From: Streptomonospora nanhaiensis
GTDB taxonomy: Bacteria; Actinomycetota; Actinomycetes; Streptosporangiales; Streptosporangiaceae
Direction of reading: 5' to 3'
Assembly (NCBI RefSeq): GCF_026642255.1
Contig: NZ_CP113264.1
Span: 6,386,001-6,450,000 of the forward strand
DNA length: 64,000 bases
Part shown: positions 16,947 through 26,298 of the stretch, in pieces
Numbering within the stretch: the stretch's first letter is position 1
How the letters are laid out: every line of letters begins with the position of its first letter
Position numbers and translations under genes: made by a program
The notes under the pieces: model-generated
The model's database searches: none
Seen by the model: the letters and a program-made list of their open reading frames with translations, nothing else
What the model was told of the DNA's origin: nothing

Positions 16947-17969
16947 TTAGTACTGCTCCGTCTCGACGAAGGACTCGCCCTCGTCGTCGTCGGAGCTGTA
17001 GGAGTCGGCCGCCGTGCTGGGGTCGAATCCGGGCGGGGAGTCCTTCAGGGACAGGCCCATGTCGATGAGCTTCTGCTTGACCTCGTCGATGGACTTCGCA
17101 CCGAAGTTGCGGATGTCCAACAGGTCCTGCTCGGAGCGGGCGACCAGCTCACCAACGCTGTGGATGCCTTCCCGCTTGAGGCAGTTGTACGAGCGCACCG
17201 TCAGGTTGAGGTCCTCGATGGGCAGCGCCAGGTCCGCCGCGAGGGCGGCGTCCGTCGGCGACGGGCCCATGTCGATGCCCTCGGCGTCGACGTTGAGCTC
17301 GCGCGCCAGACCGAACAGCTCGACCAGGGTCTTGCCCGCGCTGGCGACCGCGTCACGGGGACGGATGGCCGGCTTGGTCTCGATGTCGACGATCAGGCGG
17401 TCGAAGTCGGTGCGCTGCTCGACACGGGTGGCCTCGACCTTGTAGGTCACACGCAGGACCGGCGAGTAGATGGAGTCGATCGGGATGCGACCGATCTCCT
17501 GGCCGGCCTGCTTGTTCTGCGTGGCCGAGACGTAGCCGCGGCCGCGCTCGACCGTCAGCTCCATCTCCAGCTTGCCCTTGCCGTTGAGCGTGGCGATGTG
17601 CAGCTCGGGGTTGTGCACCTCGACGCCGGCGGGCGGAGCGATGTCCGCCGCGGTGACGACGCCGGGGCCCTGCTTGCGCAGGTACATCAGCACGGGCTCG
17701 TCGTGCTCGGAGCTGACGACCAGGCCCTTGAGGTTGAGGATCATCTCCGTGACGTCCTCCTTGACACCGGGCACGGTGGTGAACTCGTGCTCGACGCCCT
17801 CGATGCGGATGCTGGTGACAGCCGCGCCGGGGATGGAGGACAGCAGGGTGCGCCGGAGCGAGTTGCCGATGGTGTAGCCGAAACCGGGCTCCAGCGGCTC
17901 GATGACAAACCTCGAGCGCAGGTCCGAGATGACTTCCTCGGCGAGCGTGGGACGCTGTGCGATCAACAT
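16947..17969 (-). CDS. rpoA: RNA polymerase alpha subunit
   Basis: A 340-residue alpha subunit. The N-terminal dimerisation domain carries PLEPGFGYTIGNSLRRTLLSS. The C-terminal domain carries LTVRSYNCLKREGIHSVGEL, which contacts UP-element DNA and activators, then an acidic tail. The start is the ATG at 17969; the frame is open further but MLIAQRPTL is the family start. It follows rpsK directly; rpsD, which sits here in many bacteria, is absent. Confidence 0.97.
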   Translation of the reverse strand: MLIAQRPTLAEEVISDLRSRFVIEPLEPGFGYTIGNSLRRTLLSSIPGAAVTSIRIEGVEHEFTTVPGVKEDVTEMILNLKGLVVSSEHDEPVLMYLRKQGPGVVTAADIAPPAGVEVHNPELHIATLNGKGKLEMELTVERGRGYVSATQNKQAGQEIGRIPIDSIYSPVLRVTYKVEATRVEQRTDFDRLIVDIETKPAIRPRDAVASAGKTLVELFGLARELNVDAEGIDMGPSPTDAALAADLALPIEDLNLTVRSYNCLKREGIHSVGELVARSEQDLLDIRNFGAKSIDEVKQKLIDMGLSLKDSPPGFDPSTAADSYSSDDDEGESFVETEQY

Positions 17970-18153
17970 GGTCCGTGTTTTCCCTTCCACATGGCCGACC
18001 GCTATATGACGGCCACCGGATGGACGTTCCGCCGGAACGGCGGTGTCCACTACTCGGATTACTACCCAGCCCGCGCGGGCCCCAGCGGGGACCGCGCGGG
18101 ATCAAGCACGGCACGGTGCCCTGCCGGCCGGGGCCGCGGGCACGCGCTGCCGA

Positions 18154-18558
<405 letters not shown>

Positions 18559-18623
18559 TAGCGAAACTCCCAGAGATCATCGGTCCGTTGCTGTTCTCGG
18601 ACGCGGTCGACAGTCCGAGCGGA

Positions 18624-19004
18624 CTACTTCTTACCGGCCTTCTTCTTACCGGCCACGGTCTTCTTCTTGCCCTTGCGGGTACGCGCGTTGGTCTGCGTGC
18701 GCTGACCGCGGACCGGGAGCCCGCGACGGTGGCGGACGCCCTGGTAGCTACCGATCTCCATCTTGCGACGGATGTCGCCCTGCACCTCGCGGCGCAGGTC
18801 GCCCTCGACCTGGTAGTTCGCGCCGATCCACTCGCGCAGCTTGACCAGGTCCTCTTCGGACAGCTGGTGGACGCGCGTGTTGCCGTCGACGCCGGTCTGC
18901 TTCAGGGTCTCGAGCGCGCGGGTGCGGCCGATCCCGAAGATGTACGTGAGAGCGATCTCCACCCGCTTGTCGCGAGGGAGGTCAACGCCTTCAATACGTG
19001 CCAT
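18624..19004 (-). CDS. rpsM: 30S ribosomal protein S13
   Basis: A 126-residue S13 with MARIEGVDLPRDKRVEIALT, the helix-hairpin-helix GIGRTRA, and GVRHRRGLPVRGQRTQTNAR before a Lys-rich tail. It forms inter-subunit bridges in the 30S head. It lies 65 bp upstream of rpsK in the alpha operon. Confidence 0.97.
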   Translation of the reverse strand: MARIEGVDLPRDKRVEIALTYIFGIGRTRALETLKQTGVDGNTRVHQLSEEDLVKLREWIGANYQVEGDLRREVQGDIRRKMEIGSYQGVRHRRGLPVRGQRTQTNARTRKGKKKTVAGKKKAGKK

Positions 19005-19219
19005 GTGGGCGAGACTCCATATCCATGCCCCGGAGGTCTGCCCCGTTCCACCCTCTCGTCGCCCAATCGACGAGGCCCCGGCCTCCGACCGGGGGTTGTC
19101 CCCGGGCCTCGTCGGCGCCGGGAATCGGAACAGGTTTTCGTTTGTACTGCGCCCGGGAGGGAAGTCCTTCCCTTGCCGGGTTGTCGCGGTTCAGAAGCCG
19201 CGGCGAGCTGCGGGGGCTG

Positions 19220-19333
19220 TTAGCCCTGACGCTGCTTGTGCCGCGGGTCCGAGCAAATGACCATGATCCGACGGTTGCGACGGATCACGCGGCACTTCGC
19301 GCAGATCTTCTTCACGCTCGGCTTGACCTTCAT
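19220..19333 (-). CDS. rpmJ: 50S ribosomal protein L36
   Basis: A 37-residue protein, MKVKPSVKKICAKCRVIRR and so on. It keeps the zinc ligands of the C+ form: CAKC, then a third Cys and a His in ICSDPRH. The start is the ATG at 19333 and the stop is TAA at 19220-19222. It sits between infA and rpsM as expected. The 215 bp to rpsM contain only GC-rich imperfect hairpins. Confidence 0.95.
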   Translation of the reverse strand: MKVKPSVKKICAKCRVIRRNRRIMVICSDPRHKQRQG

Positions 19334-19387
19334 GGTGACTCCGAACTCATCACATCACTCATCCTGGGCCGTGCGGCCCACGACGGG

Positions 19388-19609
19388 CTACTTGTAGCGG
19401 TAAACGATGCGCCCGCGCGTGAGGTCGTACGGGCTCAGCTCCACGACGACACGGTCGTCGGGGAGAATACGGATGTAGTTCATCCGCATCTTGCCGCTGA
19501 TGTGGGCAAGAACCTGGTGCCCGTTGTCGAGCTCTACCTTGAACATAGCGTTGGGTAGGGACTCGACAACGGAACCCTCGATCTCGATGGCGCCGTCTTT
19601 CTTTGCCAT
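19388..19609 (-). CDS. infA: Translation initiation factor IF-1
   Basis: A 73-residue OB-fold protein, MAKKDGAIEIEGSVVESLPN, with FKVELDNGHQVLAHISGKMR and the ending GRIVYRYK. IF-1 binds the 30S A site during initiation. The ATG at 19609 is the universal family start but has GGAGG only two bases upstream. An in-frame GTG at 19618 would give a more normal spacing to another purine-rich stretch and add three residues, so the true start is slightly uncertain. Confidence 0.95.
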   Translation of the reverse strand: MAKKDGAIEIEGSVVESLPNAMFKVELDNGHQVLAHISGKMRMNYIRILPDDRVVVELSPYDLTRGRIVYRYK

Positions 19610-19828
19610 GTCCTCCACGCCTCGCTCATCGATTGGTTGATCAGGACAGTCCCGACGCGACCCCAGTGGCCTCGCACAACGCGACGGCCCCGGCGACACC
19701 GTACGGGCCGGATGTCGTCGACGCCAGGACACACTGGTAGTTCAGGTCAACTGCAAGGGCGTACGTCGATGGGAAGACGTGGCACAAAGAAGGCAGACTG
19801 ACCCAACAGCCCGCGTATGGGCAGTGAC

Positions 19829-19858
19829 AGTCTATCGCCTTCGGGCAAGTGCTTCTGA
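19829..19858 (-). promoter_or_regulatory. Possible promoter of the infA-led alpha operon
   Basis: TAGACT (19829-19834) fits a -10 box on the minus strand; 18 bp upstream is a poor -35 (TCAGAA, 19853-19858). It lies in the 438-bp gap between infA and the DUF1707 gene, which otherwise shows no gene. Confidence 0.35.
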
Positions 19859-20047
19859 CCGGCGGGCAGAGAACCCTATACCGTCGCCCCCGCAGGGGGA
19901 ACCGGCGCCGCTCCGCGCCCCGGGCCGCGTTCGGGGGCGCCCCCGACAACGCCTCCGGTGGCCGCTTTCTTCCCCGTGCGGCGTCCCTGGCCGGGCGGAC
20001 GGGGCCGGCGCCGGGGAGGGCCGGACCGCGACCGCCCGGAGGCCGGC

Positions 20048-20512
20048 CTACGGCGAGTGGTCGCCGCCGGGGTGGCTGCGCTGCGAGGCCAGGACCCCGA
20101 AGGTCACCACGCTCATCACGATGCCCCACGGCCCCAGCACCCACAGGAACCACGGGTAGTTGTAGTCGGTGGTGAGGAAGAGGATCAGCCAGATCACGAA
20201 GCACAGGACGTTGACCCCGGCGTACAGGATCCACGGCACCATCAGCGCCGGGTCCCGCATGCTGATCGGCGGCGCGATCAGGGGCTCCTCCTGGAGGGGG
20301 GACGCCCCGTGCAGGTCCGCCAGATCGCGCTCGGGCAGGTCGCGGGTGACCGTGGCCAGCTCGTCCGCCGTCCGGGACTTGTAGACGCGGCCGAGCCGGT
20401 CGGTGAACTCCTCGTGGTCGAGCCGGCCCTGCGCGAAGTGCGTCTGGAGGAGCTGCGCGACACGGTCGCGCTCGGAGTCGGACGTTCGTATCGACGGCAC
20501 CGGGTCGGACAC
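20048..20512 (-). CDS. DUF1707 protein with two-helix membrane segment
   Basis: About 154 residues. The N-terminal DUF1707 segment (IRTSDSERDRVAQLLQTHFA through LATVTRDLP) is a short helical domain common in actinobacterial membrane proteins. The C-terminal part has two hydrophobic helices, IRYAGVNVL-type and WVLGPWGIVMSVVTFGVLAS, with a short loop. I chose the GTG at 20512 because GAGGTG lies seven bases upstream; upstream in-frame GTGs at 20521 and 20533 are alternatives. It follows map on the same strand after 67 bp. Function unknown; it interrupts the map-infA linkage found in many bacteria. Confidence 0.75.
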   Translation of the reverse strand: MSDPVPSIRTSDSERDRVAQLLQTHFAQGRLDHEEFTDRLGRVYKSRTADELATVTRDLPERDLADLHGASPLQEEPLIAPPISMRDPALMVPWILYAGVNVLCFVIWLILFLTTDYNYPWFLWVLGPWGIVMSVVTFGVLASQRSHPGGDHSP

Positions 20513-20579
20513 TGCGCGCACCTCGATCTTCACCCGTGAGTGGTCGCGTCCCGCGCGCGGTGCGCGTGGGGCGGGGCCG

Positions 20580-21404
20580 CTACCAGGTTGGCTGGACGAA
20601 CCCCATATGAGTGATTTTATCGCGGTTGGACTCACGAGCGGTCAGGACCACGGGGCCCTCTGCGGTCACCGCGACCGTGTGCTCGAAGTGCGCCGCCCTC
20701 TTGCCGTCCTTCGTGACCACCGTCCAGCCGTCGTCCAGCTGGAGCACGTCCTGGCGGCCCAGGGTGGTCATCGGCTCGATCGCCAGGCACATGCCCTCGA
20801 CGAGCTTCAGCCCGCGGCCCCGCTTGCCGTAGTTGAGGACGTGCGGGTCCATGTGCATCTCGGTGCCGATGCCGTGGCCGCCGTACTCGCGGACGTTGCC
20901 GTAGCCGCCGTTCGCGGAGATGTGGCCGCCGATCGCGAAGCCGATGTCGCCCAGGCGGTTGCCCGGCCGCATCTGCGCGATCCCCTGCCACATGGACTCC
21001 TCGCAGACCTCCATCATGCGGAGGTCCTCGGGCCGGCCCTCGCCCACGGCGACGGTGATCGCCGAGTCCCCGTGCCAGCCGTCCAGGATGGCGCCGCAGT
21101 CGATGGAGACGATGTCGCCCTCGGCCAGCACCCGCTCGGCGCTGGGGATGCCGTGGACGACCTCCTCGTTGACCGAGGCGCAGATGGACCCGGGGAAGCC
21201 GTGGTAGCCCTTGAAGGACGGCACGGCGCCCGCGTCGCGGATGACCTTCTCCGCCACGGAGTCGAGGTCCAGTGTGGACACTCCGGGCCGCACAGCGGCC
21301 CGGAGGGTGTCCAGGGCGCGGGCCACGACCTGGCCCGCCGCCCTCATCTTGGCGATCTGTTCCGGCGTCTTGATCTGCACGTCCGGCTCCGCCTTCCGAA
21401 ACAT
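20580..21404 (-). CDS. map: Methionine aminopeptidase type I
   Basis: A 274-residue M24 peptidase that removes the initiator Met from new proteins. The five metal ligands are visible: the two Asp in SIDCGAILDGWHGDSAIT, His in EYGGHGIG, Glu in LAIEPM and Glu in AAHFEHTVAVT. The start ATG at 21404 overlaps the adk stop by one base (TGATG), so the two are translationally coupled. It is the last gene of the spc operon. Confidence 0.95.
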   Translation of the reverse strand: MFRKAEPDVQIKTPEQIAKMRAAGQVVARALDTLRAAVRPGVSTLDLDSVAEKVIRDAGAVPSFKGYHGFPGSICASVNEEVVHGIPSAERVLAEGDIVSIDCGAILDGWHGDSAITVAVGEGRPEDLRMMEVCEESMWQGIAQMRPGNRLGDIGFAIGGHISANGGYGNVREYGGHGIGTEMHMDPHVLNYGKRGRGLKLVEGMCLAIEPMTTLGRQDVLQLDDGWTVVTKDGKRAAHFEHTVAVTAEGPVVLTARESNRDKITHMGFVQPTW

Positions 21405-22069
21405 CAGGAACTGGCCTCTCGGGCCTGCTCCTCGATCGCGGCCTTGGCCCGGGCCGTCACCGCGGCCACGGAGCCCGTGGCGGCGATGGTCGCCAGCAGC
21501 CCCTCGCGCTCGTAGAACTCCACCAGCGGCGCGGTCTGCTCGCGGTAGACCTTCAGGCGGTGCCTGATGGTCTCCTCGCGGTCGTCCTCGCGCTGGTACA
21601 GCGCGGCGCCCTCGTGGTCGCACACGCCCTCGGACTTCGGGGCGTCGTACTCCACGTGGTACACGCGGCCGCACTCGGGGCACGAGCGGCGCCCCGAGAG
21701 GCGCTTGACGACCTCGTCCTCGTCCACCCTCAGCTCCAGGACCACGTCCAGGTGCGTCTTCAGGTCGGCCAGGATGCCCTTGAGCGTCTCGGCCTGCGGG
21801 ACGTTGCGGGGGAAGCCGTCGAGCAGGAAGCCCACAGCGGCGTCGTCCTGCGCCAGTCGGTCCTTGACCATGGCGTTCGTGACCTCGTCGGGGACGAGGT
21901 CGCCACGGTCCATGTACTCCCTGGCCTTCTTGCCAAGCTCCGTGCCACCGCTGACGTTGGCCCGGAAGATGTCACCGGTGGACACCTTCGGGATCGACAG
22001 CTCCGACGCGAGGATCTGGGCCTGGGTGCCCTTGCCGGCCCCAGGCGGCCCCACCAATACTGCTCGCAT
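21404..22069 (-). CDS. adk: Adenylate kinase
   Basis: A 221-residue long-form adenylate kinase that interconverts ATP, ADP and AMP. It has the P-loop GPPGAGKGTQA at the N-terminus, AMP-binding STGDIFRAN, and GFPRNVPQA. The LID domain has a zinc-binding type arrangement: CPECGRVYHVEY, then VCDHEGAALYQREDD. It abuts secY (TAAATG) and overlaps map by one base, so secY-adk-map are coupled. Confidence 0.96.
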   Translation of the reverse strand: MRAVLVGPPGAGKGTQAQILASELSIPKVSTGDIFRANVSGGTELGKKAREYMDRGDLVPDEVTNAMVKDRLAQDDAAVGFLLDGFPRNVPQAETLKGILADLKTHLDVVLELRVDEDEVVKRLSGRRSCPECGRVYHVEYDAPKSEGVCDHEGAALYQREDDREETIRHRLKVYREQTAPLVEFYEREGLLATIAATGSVAAVTARAKAAIEEQAREASS

Positions 22070-23383
22070 TTATCGCAGAAAACCTTCGTAGTTCCTCTGC
22101 TGGAGGTGACTCTCGATCTGCTTCACCGTGTCCAGCCCGACACCGACCATGATCAGGATGCTCGTCCCGCCGAAGGGGAAGTTCGCGTTGGCGCCGGTGG
22201 CGCCGAGCGCGACCATCGGGAGAAGAGCGATCACACCCAGGTACAGGGATCCGGGGGTCGTCAGCCTCGTCAGGACGTAGTCGAGGTACTCGGCGGTCGG
22301 ACGCCCCGGTCGGATACCCGGGATGAACCCACCGTACTTCTTCATGTTGTCGGCGACTTCAGTGGGGTTGAACGTAATCGCCACGTAGAAGAACGCGAAC
22401 CCGATGATCATGACGAAGAAGGTCGCCAGGTACACGGGGTGCGTGCCGGACAGGAAGTAGGTCTGGATGAAGGTCACCACGGGGTTCGTGGAGTCCTGGC
22501 CGACCAGTCCGACGACCAGCTGCGGGAGGTACAGCAGCGAGGAGGCGAAGATCACGGGGATGATGCCCGCCTGGTTGACCTTCAGCGGGATGTAGGTCGA
22601 GCTTCCGCCGTACATGCGGCGTCCCACCATGCGCTTGGCGTACTGCACCGGGATGCGGCGCTGTGCCTGCTCCATGAAGACCACCGCGGCCACGAGCACG
22701 AGGCCCGCGATGCAGATGAGGGTGAAGACCCAGATGGAGCGCTCCTCGAAGAGCCCCATGATGGAGGACGGGAACATCGCGATGACCTGGGTGAAGATCA
22801 GGAGCGACATGCCGTTGCCCACGCCGCGCTCGGTGATCAGCTCGCCGAACCACATGACGATGGCGGTGCCGGCGGTCATCACGAAGACGATCGTCACCAG
22901 GGTCAGGATGTCCTGGTTGGGCATGTAGGTGCTGACCGGGATGGCCCCCTGGAACAGGGCGCCCGTCCTGGCCATGGCGACGATGCTGGTGGCCTGCAGG
23001 ACCGCGAGCATCAGCGTGAGGTAGCGGGTGTATTGGGTGATCTTGCTCTGCCCCGACTGGCCCTCCTTCTTGAGGGCCTCCAGGCGGGGGATCACCACCG
23101 TGAGCAGGTTGATGATGATGCTCGCGGTGATGTACGGCATGACCCCGAGCGCCAACACCGCCAGTTGCAACAGCGCGCCGCCGCTGAACAGGTTCACGAG
23201 CGCGTACACACCGCTCTGGTCTGCGGCGGTGACCGCCTCCATCTGCTCCCGGATCGCCGCGGAGTCGATCCCCGGAGCGGGAATCACCGACCCCAGACGG
23301 AAGATCGTCAGGATGAACAGTGTGAACAGCAGCTTGTTACGCAGGTCGGGCGTGCGGAATGCACGGACGAACGCACCTAGCAC
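22070..23383 (-). CDS. secY: Preprotein translocase subunit SecY
   Basis: A 437-residue protein with ten transmembrane helices, starting MLGAFVRAFRTPDLRNKLLF. The plug and first helix region (RLGSVIPAPGIDS) and the conserved cytoplasmic loop GFIPGIRPGRPTAEYL are present. It forms the export channel with SecE, whose gene is at 55070-55324. The start is a GTG at 23383 with a very strong AGGAGG. About 280 bp separate it from rplO, with a terminator in between, so it may have its own promoter. Confidence 0.97.
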   Translation of the reverse strand: MLGAFVRAFRTPDLRNKLLFTLFILTIFRLGSVIPAPGIDSAAIREQMEAVTAADQSGVYALVNLFSGGALLQLAVLALGVMPYITASIIINLLTVVIPRLEALKKEGQSGQSKITQYTRYLTLMLAVLQATSIVAMARTGALFQGAIPVSTYMPNQDILTLVTIVFVMTAGTAIVMWFGELITERGVGNGMSLLIFTQVIAMFPSSIMGLFEERSIWVFTLICIAGLVLVAAVVFMEQAQRRIPVQYAKRMVGRRMYGGSSTYIPLKVNQAGIIPVIFASSLLYLPQLVVGLVGQDSTNPVVTFIQTYFLSGTHPVYLATFFVMIIGFAFFYVAITFNPTEVADNMKKYGGFIPGIRPGRPTAEYLDYVLTRLTTPGSLYLGVIALLPMVALGATGANANFPFGGTSILIMVGVGLDTVKQIESHLQQRNYEGFLR

Positions 23384-23591
23384 GTCTCCTCCTGCGCGGC
23401 TTCGGCGGCGGAACGGGTTCCAGACATCGCGGCCGATCCTGAATCGTCGTAGAACGTCAGCAGCGGGCAGTCGCCCGTTGCTCGGAAGTATTCACAGTAC
23501 GTCAAGCGGGGAGCTCAAACAGATGGAACTGTAACAGCCATCACGCGGCAGTTGCGGTCGTGAGTCATAACGATCACTTCTCACAACACAC

Positions 23592-23641
23592 GGGGGCGCC
23601 CGCCGGCCGGTCTTTCACTGACCTGCCGGGCGGACGCCCCC
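23592..23641 (-). terminator. Hairpin between rplO and secY
   Basis: Long imperfect inverted repeat (GGGGGCGCCCGCC with its partner ending at 23641; one mismatch and one bulge) right after the rplO stop. It is likely a partial or full terminator of the ribosomal part of the spc operon. Confidence 0.65.
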
Positions 23642-23665
23642 AGTTGCGCATTTCGGGGTAGACCC

Positions 23666-24130
23666 CTACAGCTCGGTGACGGAGCCACCGGCAGCGGCGA
23701 TCTTCTCCTTCGCCGAGGCGGAGAACGCGTTCGCGCTCACCTGCACGGCGACGGTGATCTCACCGGTGCCCAGAACCTTGACGAGCTGGTTCTTGCGAAC
23801 CGCGCCCTTGGCGACCAGGGCCTCGACGGTGACCTCGCCACCCTCGGGGAACAGCTCGCTCAGCTTGTCCAGGTTGACGACCTGGTAGGTCGTCTTGAAC
23901 CGCGCGTTGCTGAAGCCCTTGAGCTTCGGCACCCGGCGGATGAGGGGCATCTGCCCGCCCTCGAAGCCGGGACGGACGGTGTTACGAGCCTTGGTGCCCT
24001 TGGTGCCCCGGCCCGCGGTCTTGCCCTTGGACGCCTCGCCGCGGCCCTTGCGGGTCTTGGCCTTGTTGGCGCCCGGGGCGGGCCGCAGGTGGTGCAGCTT
24101 GAGCAGCTCGTCGGGGTTGTAGTCGCTCAT
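23666..24130 (-). CDS. rplO: 50S ribosomal protein L15
   Basis: A 154-residue L15. It has a short N-terminal DELLKLHHLRPAPGANKAKT, the extended Gly/Lys/Arg-rich arm that penetrates 23S rRNA, and the conserved GFEGGQMPLIRRVPKLKGF. It overlaps the rpmD stop by four bases, so it is coupled to rpmD. Confidence 0.96.
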   Translation of the reverse strand: MSDYNPDELLKLHHLRPAPGANKAKTRKGRGEASKGKTAGRGTKGTKARNTVRPGFEGGQMPLIRRVPKLKGFSNARFKTTYQVVNLDKLSELFPEGGEVTVEALVAKGAVRKNQLVKVLGTGEITVAVQVSANAFSASAKEKIAAAGGSVTEL

Positions 24131-24312
24131 TCGGCAACCTCCTCGACAGAGACGAGGTGCGCGACGATCGTGATCTGCCCGCGAACCTCAGGGCGGTCCT
24201 CACGGACGGTGGACTTGCCGATCCGGCCCAGGCCGAGCGACTGGAGAGCAGCGTGCTGCTTCACCTTGCCGCCGATCTTGGAGCGGGTCTGCGTGATCTT
24301 GAGCTTGGCCAT
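24127..24312 (-). CDS. rpmD: 50S ribosomal protein L30
   Basis: A 61-residue L30, MAKLKITQTRSKIGGKVKQH with SLGLGRIGKSTVRED. It lies 2 bp after rpsE and overlaps rplO by four bases. Confidence 0.95.
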   Translation of the reverse strand: MAKLKITQTRSKIGGKVKQHAALQSLGLGRIGKSTVREDRPEVRGQITIVAHLVSVEEVAE

Positions 24313-24314
24313 GG

Positions 24315-24917
24315 TCAGGCTCCTGCCTTCGCCTCAGCACGAGCACGCAGCATGGCGGCCGGGGCGACGTCCTCGATCGGCAGGCCACGGCGGGCGGCGA
24401 TCTCCTCGGGCTGGTTGAGCCCCTTGAGAGCCGCCACGGTGGCGTGCACGATGTTCAGCGGGTTGGACGACCCGAGCGACTTGCTCAGGATGTCGTGGAT
24501 GCCGGCGCACTCCAGCACGGCGCGCACGGGGCCGCCGGCGATGACGCCGGTACCCGGAGCGGCCGGACGGAGCAGGACGACGCCAGCGGCGTCCTCGCCC
24601 TGGACCCGGTGCACGATGGTGCCCTGGATGCGGGGGACGCGGAAGAAGTTCTTCTTCGCCTCCTCGACACCCTTGGCGATCGCGGCCGGAACTTCCTTGG
24701 CCTTGCCGTAACCGACACCGACCATCCCGTTGCCGTCACCGACGACGACGAGAGCGGTGAAGGAGAAGCGACGGCCGCCCTTGACGACCTTCGCGACCCG
24801 GTTGATGGTCACGACCTTCTCGATGTAGGAGACACCCTTGTCTGCGGCGCCGCCGCGGCGATCGTCACGGCGATCACGCCGCTCGCCACCGGCGCCGCGC
24901 CGCGGTGCTGCAGCCAT
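24315..24917 (-). CDS. rpsE: 30S ribosomal protein S5
   Basis: A 200-residue S5 involved in decoding accuracy and mRNA helicase activity at the entry tunnel. The first 30 residues are an Arg/Gly/Asp-rich extension. The core has VVTINRVAKVVKGGRRFSF, GVGYGKAKEVPAAI and the C-terminal GSSNPLNIVHATVAALKGL. The ATG at 24917 fits the family; the frame is open further into rplR. Confidence 0.96.
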   Translation of the reverse strand: MAAAPRRGAGGERRDRRDDRRGGAADKGVSYIEKVVTINRVAKVVKGGRRFSFTALVVVGDGNGMVGVGYGKAKEVPAAIAKGVEEAKKNFFRVPRIQGTIVHRVQGEDAAGVVLLRPAAPGTGVIAGGPVRAVLECAGIHDILSKSLGSSNPLNIVHATVAALKGLNQPEEIAARRGLPIEDVAPAAMLRARAEAKAGA

Positions 24918-24966
24918 CAGTGGTTCCTCTTCTCGTGGTTGATCTTGCCCAGTACAGAGGTCATCG

Positions 24967-25344
24967 CTAGAACTCCAGCCCGCCCTCGCGCGCCGCGTCG
25001 GCGAGCTTGGCGATACGGCCGGCGTACTGGTTGCCGCCGCGGTCGAACACCACGGCGGAGACCCCAGCGGCCTTGGCGCGCTCAGCGATGAGCTGACCGA
25101 CCTTGGCGGACTTGTCGGACTTGGTGCCCTCGGCACCGCGCAGGTCGGCCTCGACGCTGGAGGCGGCGACCAGGGTGTGACCCCTGGTGTCGTCGATGAC
25201 CTGCGCGACGATGTGCTTGGAGGACCGGAACACGGCCAGACGCGGACGCTCGGCGGTGCCCACGACCTTCTTGCGGACGCGGAACTGGCGGCGCGCACGG
25301 GAGGTCGCGCTCTTGGAGGTCCGCTTGCGCACGGTGATACCCAT
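24967..25344 (-). CDS. rplR: 50S ribosomal protein L18
   Basis: A 125-residue L18, which binds 5S rRNA. Recognised by RPRLAVFRSSKHIVAQVIDD and the C-terminal VVFDRGGNQYAGRIAKLADAA. It lies 2 bp after rplF in the spc operon. Confidence 0.96.
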   Translation of the reverse strand: MGITVRKRTSKSATSRARRQFRVRKKVVGTAERPRLAVFRSSKHIVAQVIDDTRGHTLVAASSVEADLRGAEGTKSDKSAKVGQLIAERAKAAGVSAVVFDRGGNQYAGRIAKLADAAREGGLEF

Positions 25345-25346
25345 GG

Positions 25347-25883
25347 CTACTTACCAGCCTTTCCGGCCTTGCGGCGGATGTGCTCGCCCTGGTACCGCAC
25401 GCCCTTGGCCTTGTACGGGTCCGGCTTGCGCAGGCTGCGGATGTTCGCGGCGACCTGGCCCACCAGCTGCTTGTCGATGCCCTCCACGTGGAGGATCGTC
25501 GGCTTCTCCACGCGGAAGGTGATGCCCTGCGGGGGCTCGACCACGACGGGGTGGCTGTAGCCCAGCGAGAACTCCAGGTTGGAGCCGCGGGCCTGGACGC
25601 GGTAACCCACGCCGTGGATCTCCAGCGTCTTCGTGTAGCCCTTGGAGACACCCTCGGTGAGGTTCGCGACCAGTGCACGGGTCAGACCGTGCAGCGACCG
25701 GTTCTCCGGCTTGTCGTCGGGACGCGCAACCGTGACGACCCCGTCCTCGAAGGAGACGGTGATCGGCTCGGCGACGGTGTGCTTCAGTTCGCCCTTCGGC
25801 CCCTTGACAGTGACGTCTTGCCCGTTAATCGTGACTTCGACGCCCTTGGGGACCGAGAGCGGCAGTCGACCGATTCGCGACAT
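25347..25883 (-). CDS. rplF: 50S ribosomal protein L6
   Basis: A 178-residue L6 made of two similar domains, MSRIGRLPLSVPKGVEVTI and, in the second half, VEPPQGITFRVEKPTILHV. The C-terminal signature RKPDPYKAKGVRYQGEHIRR contacts 23S rRNA near the factor-binding site. It follows rpsH by 16 bp. Confidence 0.97.
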   Translation of the reverse strand: MSRIGRLPLSVPKGVEVTINGQDVTVKGPKGELKHTVAEPITVSFEDGVVTVARPDDKPENRSLHGLTRALVANLTEGVSKGYTKTLEIHGVGYRVQARGSNLEFSLGYSHPVVVEPPQGITFRVEKPTILHVEGIDKQLVGQVAANIRSLRKPDPYKAKGVRYQGEHIRRKAGKAGK

Positions 25884-25899
25884 GCTTCAGTCTCTCCCT

Positions 25900-26298
25900 C
25901 TACCAGACGTAGGCGAGGACTTCGCCGCCCACGCCGCGCTTCTTGGCCTGCTTGTCAGTCATCAGGCCACCGGACGTCGAAATGATCGCCACACCGAGGC
26001 CACCCAGCACGCGCGGGAGGTTCTCCTTCTTGGCGTACACCCGCAGACCGGGCTTGGAGACCCGGCGGATGCCCGCGATCGAACGCTCTCGGGTGGGGCC
26101 GTACTTCAGGTCCAGGACGAGGCTCTTGCCCACAGGGGCCTCCTCGGTCCGGTGGCCCTGAATGAAGCCCTCCTGCTGGAGGATCTCGGCGATGTGCGCC
26201 TTGATCTTGGAATACGGCATCGCCACGGTGTCGTGGTAAGCCGAATTCGCGTTACGCAGACGCGTGAGCATGTCTGCGATCGGGTCGGTCATCGTCAT
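25900..26298 (-). CDS. rpsH: 30S ribosomal protein S8
   Basis: A 132-residue S8, MTMTDPIADMLTRLRNANSA, with the C-terminal RNA-binding ISTSGGLMTDKQAKKRGVGG. In E. coli S8 also represses the spc operon at the rplE region. The ATG at 26298 is used because GAGGAAGGG lies upstream; an ATG two codons later is possible. The 284 bp between it and rpsZ is unusually long for this operon and holds an imperfect hairpin around 26354-26378. Confidence 0.95.
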   Translation of the reverse strand: MTMTDPIADMLTRLRNANSAYHDTVAMPYSKIKAHIAEILQQEGFIQGHRTEEAPVGKSLVLDLKYGPTRERSIAGIRRVSKPGLRVYAKKENLPRVLGGLGVAIISTSGGLMTDKQAKKRGVGGEVLAYVW

